From Rhynchonema sp. JSB1_4 (lineage: Eukaryota > Nematoda > Chromadorea > Monhysterida > Xyalidae), in NCBI GenBank assembly GCA_030248065.1, contig JASAMV010000454.1:1-37729 (forward strand): 37,729 nt of DNA, read 5' to 3'. Under the pieces are notes generated by a model. That model was not told where the DNA came from. It ran no database searches and saw nothing but the letters and a program-made list of their open reading frames with translations. Positions 31,501 to 37,729 of the stretch are shown piece after piece. Position numbers and translations under genes: made by a program. How positions within the stretch are numbered: position 1 is the first letter of the stretch; the number at the start of each line of letters is the position of its first letter.

Positions 31501-34500
31501 GTGGACGGGACAATTTTTCCAAAATCGCGCCTGCGGCGCCCTGTATTGTCCCCAAATCCGCACAGGGATGCGCGGGGATGGTCTTTTATAGTGATGTGGC
31601 ACCGATAATGTACCACTGCATGCTACTACACATGTATATACATAGGTCTGGTGCAAAACCGGGCGCGCAAAGTCGATCTGACACGCAAGATTTGGGCTGT
31701 AATCGATATTTTGATGGTCGTACAGTATATCAGATATACGGCATTAGATGCATTAAAATACATTGTACGGCATGCTACCATACATTAGAGTACATCGTTA
31801 GTGAACATCAACCTCAGACTGGTAGGATTCCATAGAATCTGCACAATGCTACCGGGTGTCACCACACAAGTTGGGTCTCAGGCGAAAATTTTTCAATTTT
31901 TGAAAAATATGTTGCATCGATTTCATTTATCCTGAAACGTCGTTTGCAACACTTTTTCTAATAAAAAAAATTTTCGTAAAAAAAAATAAAAAAAAAATTT
32001 TTTTTTTAAAAAAAAAAGCTCGTTAATAAAAAAAATTTTTTTTTCAACCCTGCTCTGGGGGGTATCTCGAATAACTCCGAAACCTTCCCCCCTCTAGGGT
32101 ATCTTGGGTCGATTGGCCTGCCACCACACTGGCTTCCACTATTTGGGACCAGAGTAAACGATTTAATTAACTGTCTGTTGAAACAACTTCTACACGGTCT
32201 GTCGACTGCCATATGCACTTTGTGTGCAAAAGTGTAAATATTTTTGGTTCAAGTTACGACTTATCTGTCATTTTTGGTGGAAACAATAACAATTTTCAGG
32301 CGCAACTGGCACCTGAAAGTTTCAGATGGAAAGCCTGAATGGCCTTTCCTTTTTATTTCAGGCAACCTCCTCGCTGCCGGACACGAGCAGACCAAGTGCT
32401 CGACAGATGACGTCATCAAGCACAAAATCGTCGTCGAAACCGACTCAGTTCGAAAGTCTTTTTGGATCGACCTTGTCTGTTCAGGCTGGTGGTTGTGCTT
32501 GCGTGTAATTCTTTGATTTTGTCATTTTTTGTTGTTGTTATTTTTTAAAACTGTATATGTTAATGCAAATCTACATTTTTGTACGTGTTAAGCTGGAGTT
32601 ATACTTGTCCATTTTGGGCTTGTAGACAATGATGACAATTTTTTGGTTGAATCATGTTTTGTGACAGAGTTGAGGCACTAATTTTGACCATCATAAAAGT
32701 TGTTCCTCTGCATCAAATGAACAACTTTTACGCTGGTCGAAATTAGTGCTCCAAGTCTATCACAAGATATAATTACAGCAAAAAGTTGTCCTCATTATCT
32801 TCACGCCCAAAATGGGCAAGTATAACTCCACCTTTACTTTTTTGAGCAACATTTTGGCGGCCGGCCGACCACCATGATAAAAAAGTGGCTTTTTGAAACA
32901 TTAGCGCTGCGCAGTGAAGCATTTTTGTGTTCCGGCCGCGTGTTTCGGAATTACTCACAAATGTTTGTTCTGCCGCTTTCCGCCGTCAATCTTGCACACA
33001 GCATCACTGCACTCGGATACAGTGATGTGGCTACTTTGACGGGGCGGATAGGGTACATAGGTGGAAAAATCCGGAGGGGGGATGAAGATTTTTCGGGCGG
33101 GTAGGGTACCTACAAGTTTTTTTGGGTGCCTATTTTTATGTGCTATAAAGTGCACATATCGCGCGCCATTTTTTGCACTTTTTAGGGTTTTCGGTCGAAA
33201 TTTGGGCACATTTGATTGAAAAATGGTCATTTTGAGGGCAAAAATCGGGGCGGGAAGGGTACCAGAGCGAGGCGGGTAGGGGGGTAGTGTATCAGGCCGG
33301 GACGGGCAGGGTACCATTGGGGGGACCCCCCCAGCCACAGCACTGCTCGGATAGACAAAATGTAAATATCATTCAAGACATATTTAGCGACAGACTGGCA
33401 AATTAAAATTTTTGTTGATGGGAATCAGCATCACAAGGCAAGAGTTTTTGACACCGGTGACGCCAACTAAAATTCGGATATTTCGGTTTTCTGATTCTAT
33501 TCAGGTGGCAGCACCCTTTGACACCTAAAATCGGTCATTTGAGTTATAGCAATAGCACCTAATTTTACGACGTCGTTGATTGTATTTGCGGTACGGATAA
33601 AAAACCGTTTTTTTTTCGTGAAAAGAACGGTTTTTTACGGTTTCTGCAGGTGAAAACGCGAAAAAAACTGCGCTGCTTGGAAACTTTTTTAGATGCGGTT
33701 TTTTCAAGTGCGCCGTTTTTCGTAGATTTTTTGCTAAATTCGGGAAATATTTTCATGAGCCAGACTTTGGTCAAAGGCGCGAGATGTAAGAATGCCTTGT
33801 TTTGATCATTTTGGTCGTTATGAGTGTCAAGAGCACCCTAAGACACCATGACACTGTCTGTACTAACTAACGCCAACATGGGCAGAAAATACGTTGCTTT
33901 GGGTTTCCCTGTTCTCATACGGTTCAGTTCTTTATCGTTTTTTTCTCTGAAATTTTTCCACAAGATGCACTACTTTGTTAATTTTTTTATTGGTTTCTTG
34001 TGCTGGTTTAATGCATTCATAGAACATTTTTGAACCAGCATATGTATTTTCTCCGCGTAAAGGGCCAACGCAGCCGTTATGTGCAGGACACTACTTTCCA
34101 TCACAGTCCAGTTAATATAAAATAATCCATTTTCAGGCCCCGAAACTCTCGAAACCAGTCAAACATCGCGTAGTGGTCGCTGCCACGACGACAACACCAA
34201 CAAAGGCCGAACCAACTCATTCGAACGATAAATCAGAGAAAAAGAAACATTCTGCAATCGACAAGAAGCATTCAGGAGAGAAAGAGCGACTGAAATCGTC
34301 CAGCTCTCTGTCGCCTGCACAGAAACCCGATAAGTCGGATAAATATTCGGACAAACATTCCAAAGGCCATTCAAAGATCGACAAATCCAGCCTGTCGAAA
34401 GTCTACAATGCGGACAAGCGGCAGCACGCGGCATCTGCGTCGCCCACGGCCGGATATGAGCACAAGGATAAGGACAGGGAAAGGGAGAAACATCGAGAGA

Positions 34501-35017
34501 GGGAGAAAGAGCGAAACAAGAAACACAAACATGGTTTGTTTTCTGTTTGTTGTGGTTCATTTACAGAATTTTTATTCACGCTGCATGAAATGCGGTCCTC
34601 CGTTTCGACTGATGCATCGTTTTTTCTGCAACAAGAAATGTTTCATTCCCGTCCAGACTTGCTAATTTTAATTCTACATGGACACGACGCCGGAACATCA
34701 AATGTTGTAGTGTTAAACGAAACCAAGTTCTAAATTCTCTTGCACTGTTTGTTGGCACTGTCACTGCTGTTTGGTGCGCTCAAGAAACGCACGGGTGCGG
34801 CACATGGTAAATCTTGAGAGAAAACACCTTTGCATCGATAAATAATCAATATATAATCTTAATTTTAATCAATCTTCGATCTGCCCAAAAATGAAATTCC
34901 GACATTCCGCAGACAAACACAACGGCGAATCCATGCGTCACACAGTGGTGCGTCGATCGCCTTCTCCGCCACCCATATCGCCCATTTCGTCTGCCTCGTC
35001 CACAAATGACCCACCAA
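25579..35017 (+). CDS. ENL/AF9-like YEATS-domain protein, 5' part
   Basis: Chromatin reader; ENL/AF9 proteins bind acyl-lysine on histone H3 and serve super elongation and DOT1L complexes in the nucleus. Six exons visible: 25579-25825, 30116-30241, 30298-30383, 32362-32478, 34137-34533, 34913-35017, all in phase, 359 codons so far. The YEATS domain spans exons 1-3: KLTIKLQVGHES, HTHRWTVFVRGP, FQLHDDF, PPFEVTETGYAGF, SYNMNLSL, LRDKLLRLG. AF9 cage residues His56, Phe59, Tyr78 and Phe81 are kept; Phe28 is His (as in GAS41) and Ser58 is Asp. Exon 4 is Ser/Thr-rich with FESLFGSTLS; exon 5 is a Lys/Asp/Ser-rich linker ending in Arg/Glu/Lys repeats. The C-terminal ANC1-homology domain is not in the window. 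The exon 4 donor (TCT|GTTCAG) is the weakest junction. Start is the first ATG in frame. Confidence 0.9.
25900..26908. mobile_element. Foldback element with CAGTGTAGTTCCTGG ends, copy 1
   Basis: Starts CAGTGTAGTTCCTGGTCCGG and ends near 26907 with CCGGACCAGGAACTACA. Arms of roughly 190 bp are inverted copies: AAAAAGTCACTTTTTGAGG at 26011 against CCTCAAAAAGTGACTTTTT near 26780. The core carries repeated GGTACACTAACCGCCGC. No clear flanking duplication remains. A TAGTCC element is nested at 26187-26612. It lies in intron 1 of the YEATS gene. Confidence 0.82.
26187..26612. mobile_element. TA-flanked TAGTCC-end element nested in a foldback element
   Basis: Ends are TAGTCCAACAACAGCTAACG and a near inverse, about 30 bp each, flanked by TA (26185-26186 and 26613-26614). 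Deleting it with one TA restores CCAGGTACACTAACCGCC, the repeat motif of the host element seen several times around it. The ends match 13109-13434. The interior contains CTTCTTTCTTTT-type pyrimidine runs and a short hairpin (CCGGTTTTAGACCGG). Confidence 0.9.
26914..27751. mobile_element. TA-flanked CCGTAAAAACC MITE, copy 2, interrupted
   Basis: The second copy of the 8586-9016 element, in opposite orientation, with the same termini and flanking TA (26912-26913 and 27752-27753). Without the nested 439-bp hAT-like element and one duplication (447 bp), the host is about 391 bp. It abuts the right end of the foldback element at 25900-26908, within YEATS intron 1. Confidence 0.92.
27168..27606. 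mobile_element. hAT-like MITE with CACTGTAGTG ends, copy 1
   Basis: Ends are CACTGTAGTGTCTGGGG and the inverse CCTGCCACCACACTG. An exact 8-bp duplication CCTGTGCA lies at 27160-27167 and 27607-27614. Interior hallmarks are repeated GGGTATCTATCTCGAG, a GCGCGCTCCGCGCGC hairpin and GCATGCAAAAAACGGCC. It is inserted in the CCGTAAAAACC element; the homologous empty site is in the copy at 8586-9016. No coding capacity. Confidence 0.95.
27797..27832. repeat. TTAG microsatellite
   Basis: ATTAGTTAGTTAGTTAGTTA followed by slightly degenerate TTAG units. Confidence 0.9.
27833..28570. repeat. 31-bp minisatellite, split by an insertion
   Basis: Tandem copies of a 31-bp unit containing GAAATTAGTGTACTAGTG and TACCTTGATCGGG. 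The array occupies 27833-27997 and 28442-28570; the middle is the hAT-like MITE at 27998-28441. Units differ by one or two bases. It lies in YEATS intron 1. Confidence 0.92.
27998..28441. mobile_element. hAT-like MITE with CACTGTAGTG ends, copy 2
   Basis: Nearly identical to 27168-27606 along its length. The flanking 8-mers are GTACTGGT (27990-27997) and GTACTAGT (28442-28449), a duplication with one mismatch inside the 31-bp minisatellite. Confidence 0.94.
28592..29012. mobile_element. CAGTGTAGTTCCTGG-end element, copy 2
   Basis: Ends are CAGTGTAGTTCCTGG and the inverse CCAGGAACTACACTG, with an exact 8-bp duplication CTCCCCCC (28584-28591 and 29013-29020). Just right of it, 29021-29035 is another CCAGGAACTACACTG end, so this copy appears inserted beside the end of an older relative. 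It carries a long G run near 28668-28693 and a long C run near 28978-28999; such runs are assembly-prone. Confidence 0.88.
29137..29720. repeat. GGCCGGGCC-rich repeat region
   Basis: Multiple copies of GGGCCGGGCCGG and its inverse, several joined to AGATTTGGGG or its inverse. They lie in two clusters (29140-29395 and 29595-29715) around an AT-rich centre. It looks like a GC-rich foldback element, but its ends and duplication are not resolved. It lies in YEATS intron 1. Confidence 0.75.
29826..30060. repeat. TGTCGGGT interspersed repeat, copy 1 (interrupted)
   Basis: Shares CTGATGTTTTGAACCGTAAG and the following TGTCGGGT / ACCCGACA inverted motifs with 30505-30600. Interrupted by a short hAT-like copy at 29903-30034. 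Confidence 0.85.
29903..30034. mobile_element. hAT-like MITE with CACTGTAGTG ends, copy 4, internally deleted
   Basis: Inverse orientation: begins CAGTGTGGTGGCAGGCCAAT, includes GAGATACCCCCAGAGG and CGGACTTACTCGAG, and ends CAGGCCCTACAGTG. It is only 132 bp, so most of the 440-bp family interior is missing. The flanking 8-mers CCCGACAC and CCGGACAA match at six of eight positions, and the repeat at 30505-30600 supplies the empty site. Confidence 0.85.
30505..30600. repeat. TGTCGGGT interspersed repeat, copy 2 (uninterrupted)
   Basis: Same start as the copy at 29826, without the hAT-like insertion, so it is the reference for the empty site. It lies in YEATS intron 3. Confidence 0.85.
30615..30800. 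repeat. GGTGCC / GGCACC-rich inverted motifs
   Basis: Recurrent GGTGCC and its inverse with AT-rich spacers, beginning with CAGGGTTTTTTTATTTC, which resembles the CAGGGTT ends of hAT-like elements here. Boundaries not resolved. Confidence 0.55.
31029..32131. mobile_element. hAT-like MITE with CACTGTAGTG ends, copy 3, with internal insertion
   Basis: Ends are CACTGTAGTGGCTGGGG and CCTGCCACCACACTG. The 8-bp duplication GCTTCCAC is exact (31021-31028 and 32132-32139). The interior matches copies 1 and 2 but is split at 31326 by a 726-bp element. It lies in YEATS intron 3. Confidence 0.93.
31327..32052. mobile_element. hAT-like element nested in copy 3
   Basis: Begins CAGGCTTGTTTCAAAAAAA and ends TTTTTTTTCAACCCTG. 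The 8-bp duplication CTCTGGGG is exact (31319-31326 and 32053-32060); removing it restores the CCTCTGGGGGGTATCTCGA of copies 1 and 2. Its ends resemble 12125-12732 (CAGGGTTG). The subterminal parts are runs of A and T. The interior is mostly unique. Confidence 0.92.
32592..32832. mobile_element. TGTCCATTTTGGG inverted-repeat MITE, copy 2
   Basis: Ends are GCTGGAGTTATACTTGTCCA and the inverse TGGGCAAGTATAACTCCACC. The central hairpin AAAAGTTGTTCCT against AACAACTTTTACG is shared with 12739-12988. No flanking duplication is evident. It lies in YEATS intron 4. Confidence 0.88.
33020..33345. mobile_element. hAT-like MITE with CAGTGATGTGGC ends
   Basis: Ends are CAGTGATGTGGC and the inverse of CAGTGCTGTGGCTGGGGG. 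The 8-bp duplication CTCGGATA is exact (33012-33019 and 33346-33353). The interior repeats GGGTAGGGTACC-type motifs and is unlike the CACTGTAGTG family, though the termini are close. It lies in YEATS intron 4. Confidence 0.92.
33354..34136. other. Remainder of YEATS intron 4
   Basis: AT-rich unique sequence ending in the acceptor CCATTTTCAG. Nothing else identified. Confidence 0.4.
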
Positions 35018-35554
35018 GTTGGATTTTATTCGTTTTTTTCTTGAACTTTTTTTACGTAGCGTGTAAATTTGGTTACCGCCTTGGTCACAGCACGTGATGT
35101 TCGTGTGTCAAGAATATTCAGCAGATTTCACTGATCGCAATCCACGTGTAGCGTATAAATTATCGCCCGTGTCGAAGCTAGCTTCATTCTGGTTAACATT
35201 CTCGTGTGACAACAACAGCTACAAATGTTCTAAACATAGCTTAAAGCTTTGGCAACAAGATTTTGATGGCTACTTCTCAAATCGTAGCGTTCTCCAAAGA
35301 CGTCTCATCTCACGTCAAAAACGCAAGATTACAAATCCCATATATGCTGCCCAGTTTCCCAAGTGTCCAAAATCAACGTGCGATCTCAGATTTTAACAGT
35401 GGTGGTAGCTCAATGTTCCCCCTTCCTCATTCGCCACAAAAATTTACGTTCAGTGGTTTGACTTGACCTGACCGCAATTGCCGTTTATCATAGAGAATGT
35501 TCATTTCATACTGTAGTGACCGGACCAACTGCAGATTGGGAATGGCAGAAGTAC

Positions 35555-35830
35555 CAGTGGTGTCATTGAGAAATCGAAATTTTCCCATACTCAGCCCAAT
35601 TTTCGGGCAATTTCCCATACATACCCCAAAAATTTCCCATACCAGGTGGTTTCTCCAAAAACTCAAAAAATTCCCATACCCGAGGGGGTTTTGAAAAAAT
35701 GACCCCAAAAATTTTCCATTTCCATTTTCAAAAATTTTTTGTATTTTTCAGTCCAAATAGGCGAAAAATCGCGCGCCACAAAGTACATTTTCATCAAAAT
35801 TTCGACCTAAAAAATTTGTTCCCCCCCTAG
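35555..35830 (+). repeat. TTTCCCATACC-type interspersed repeat, copy 2
   Basis: Starts CAGTGGTGTCATTGAGAAAT and then repeats TTTCCCATACC motifs, as in 8268-8512 (minus) and 36054 (plus). It is part of the left arm of the large inverted repeat. Confidence 0.82.
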
Positions 35831-36053
35831 CTCGGCCGGTACAGTAGGTAGGTTGCCGCCCCACATTTTTGGTGGTGCAATAGGTTGCCCCCGCCTGGGT
35901 AGCTACACCACTGCATCGAGCGGTTCACGATTGGGTTCACTATAGAAAGGTTTATGGTTGCCACTTGAAAAAAAATGTCTTTTTTCCCGAAAAAACGTTT
36001 TTTTCAAGCGTTCAGCGGGTGTGGACGAAACCGGGCCCACCCGGCACCGAAGG

Positions 36054-36410
36054 CAGTGGTGTCGTTGAGAAATCGAAATTTTCCCATACCCAGCCCAATT
36101 TTCGGGAAATTTCCCATACATACCCCCAAAAATCAAAAATTTCCCATACCAGGGGGGGGTTTCTCCAAAAACTCAAAAATTTCCCATGCCCGAGGGTGGG
36201 GGTTTTGAAAAAATGGCCCCAAAAATCTTCTAAAAGTGCCAAAAATTGGTCTAAAAAGTGCTGGAAACAGAGTTTTCTTGCGGCAGCAAGCGATTTTTGA
36301 CATTTTTGGACGAAAAGTGGTCAATTTTGGTAATTCTCGGTTTCAAAAAGTCATTTCTCAGGGGTGCTTATTCCAAAAGTGAAAAATTTCCCATAACCCA
36401 TACCCCCGGC
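36054..36410 (+). repeat. TTTCCCATACC-type interspersed repeat, copy 3
   Basis: Starts CAGTGGTGTCGTTGAGAAAT and continues to CCCATAACCCATACCCCCGG. It lies at the centre of the large inverted repeat, between the arms. Confidence 0.82.
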
Positions 36411-37041
36411 CGAGGGGGGAACAAGTTTAGGTCGAAAATTTGATGAAAATGAGAATTTTGTGGGGGATTTTTCGCCTTTTGGACTGAAAAATAAAAAATT
36501 TTAAAACTGGAAAAAATTTTTGGGCTTTTTTCACCCCCTCGGGGGATTTTTGAGTTTTTGGAGAAACTTGGTTGGGAATTTTTGGGTTTTGGGAAATTGC
36601 CCGAAAGGGCTGATTGGAAATCGTTTCGCACCCTGCCTCCTCCCTCTCGGCCGGCACTCAGTTGACATCTCTTGCATGGCTTGCGGCAGGCAATCAACGA
36701 TCAACGAGTTTGGGGCGTCTGAAGGGGGACATTAGCTATGCAAACGGCGGAAAAGTAATACCGGATGTCACTTGGACACTGAAACTGGGCAGCTGGCTTG
36801 CCCTTGCGTTTTGCGCGAGAGAGACGCTTCAAACGCTCGATTAAAGGCCATCAATCTTGTGCCAGCTAGCTTGTAACATTTTTGCTGTCGCGCACAACGA
36901 GAAAGGAACGCCGACACGGGCGAAATTCGCTCACGGACGCGACAAACACAGATGAATATTATGCGCTGTGAACCAGGCGGTAACGAAATTTACACGTGAC
37001 GCCCCCAAAAGTTCAAGAAAAAAACGAATAAAATCCAACTT

Positions 37042-37729
37042 GGTGGGTCATTGGTGGACTAGGCAGACGAAATGGGCGATATGGGTGGCGAAGAAGGGGA
37101 TCGACGCACCACTGTGTGACGCATGGATTCGCCGTTGTGTTTGTCTGCGGAATGTCGGAATTTTAATTTTCGGGCAGATCGAAGATTGATTAAAATTAAG
37201 ATTATATATTGATTATTTATCGATGCAAAGGTGTTCCCCCTGAAGATTTACCATGTGCCGCACCCGTGCGTTTCTTGAGCGCACCAAACAGCAGTGACAG
37301 TGCCAACAAACAGTGCAAGAGAATTTAGAACTTGGTTTGTTTTAACACTACAACATTTGATGTTCCGGCGGTTGTGTCCATGTAATTAAAATTAGCAAGT
37401 CTGGACGGGAATGAAACATTTCTTGTTGCAGAAAAAACGATGCATCAGTCGAAACGGGAGGACCGCATTTCATGCAGCGCGCCTAGAAAAGTCTGGGGAT
37501 GAACGACAAAGCACAGAAAACAAGCCACGTTTGCGCCTTTCTTCTCGTTTCGCTCTTTCTCCCTCTCTCGATGTCTTTCCTTTTCCCTGTCCTTATCCTT
37601 GCGCTCATTGCGCGGGCGATGCAGGCGCCGTGCTGCCGCTTGTCCGCATTCTAGACTTTCGACAGGCTGGATTTGTCGATCTTTGGAATGGCCTTTGGAA
37701 TGTTTGTCCGAAGCATTTATCCGACTTAT
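37042..37729 (-). pseudogene. Inverted, decayed copy of YEATS exons 5-6
   Basis: On the minus strand this reproduces exon 6 (DKHNGESMRHTVVRRSPS…), the intron before it and the 3' half of exon 5, in order. The copy is broken. Exon 6 has an in-frame TAG (37061-37059) where the plus-strand copy has a Ser codon. Exon 5 has an in-frame TAG (37653-37651) where the intact copy has a Tyr codon, and at least one single-base length change (AAATGCTTCGG against AAATATTCGG). The plus-strand exons at 34137-35017 are intact, so this is the dead copy. It continues past the window edge. Confidence 0.88.

Larger units (their letters stand above)
34330..37729. repeat. Large diverged inverted repeat
   Basis: The left arm (34330 to about 35830) and right arm (about 36410 to the window end) are inverted copies. 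The clearest matches are the YEATS exon 5 end against 37495-37729, exon 6 with flanks (34860-35090) against 36970-37200, and the TTTCCCATACC-type block at 35580-35830 against 36410-36620. Intron sequence is included, so this is a DNA-level duplication. Substitutions, small indels and stops distinguish the arms. The repeat runs off the right edge. Confidence 0.9.

Noticed and set aside
30769..31656. 295-codon minus-strand open frame, the longest in the window
   Set aside because: It crosses the end of one MITE and a nested second one, is low-complexity (F/K runs) and matches no family.

Overview
The window is nuclear DNA of an invertebrate animal. Several genes are split by short GT-AG introns. 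The recognisable proteins are animal families: M14 pancreatic-type carboxypeptidases, an SLC6 transporter and an ENL/AF9 YEATS protein. There are no bacterial operons, ribosome binding sites or phage genes. Phylum cannot be fixed from the sequence alone.

Layout. 1-2855 is a 62/63-bp satellite split by a 606-bp TTAA-flanked foldback element. 3605-3895 (+) encodes a small secreted Lys-rich protein. 4214-4642 (+) holds a possible Cys-rich gene. 5590-9921 (-) and 15999-19385 (-) are two paralogous M14A carboxypeptidases, reconstructed exon by exon. The upstream one (460 aa) has a signal peptide, a full activation segment and a Glu at the specificity position. The downstream one (366 aa) has a signal peptide, a Met at that position and no recognisable activation segment. 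The 6 kb between them holds four short inverted-repeat elements and no convincing gene. 19477-23474 has no recognised gene. 23475-24090 (+) is the 5' part of an SLC6-like transporter (TM1-TM2) behind a signal-peptide-like exon, after which homology stops. 25579-35017 (+) is the 5' part of an ENL/AF9 (MLLT1/3)-like YEATS gene, six exons, continuing beyond the window. 34330-37729 is a large diverged inverted repeat whose right arm is a decayed copy of the last two YEATS exons.

Most of the remaining DNA is miniature inverted-repeat elements. Many boundaries could be set to the base: TTAA duplications (piggyBac-like), TA duplications (Tc1/mariner-like), 8-bp duplications with CASTG termini (hAT-like) and one exact 3-bp duplication (possibly PIF/Harbinger-like). 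They are nested up to three deep inside the YEATS introns, and several insertions are confirmed by an empty copy of the same host repeat elsewhere in the window.

No transposase coding sequence is visible, so all elements are non-autonomous. Protein and splice assignments come from reading the sequence; no database search or transcript data were available.
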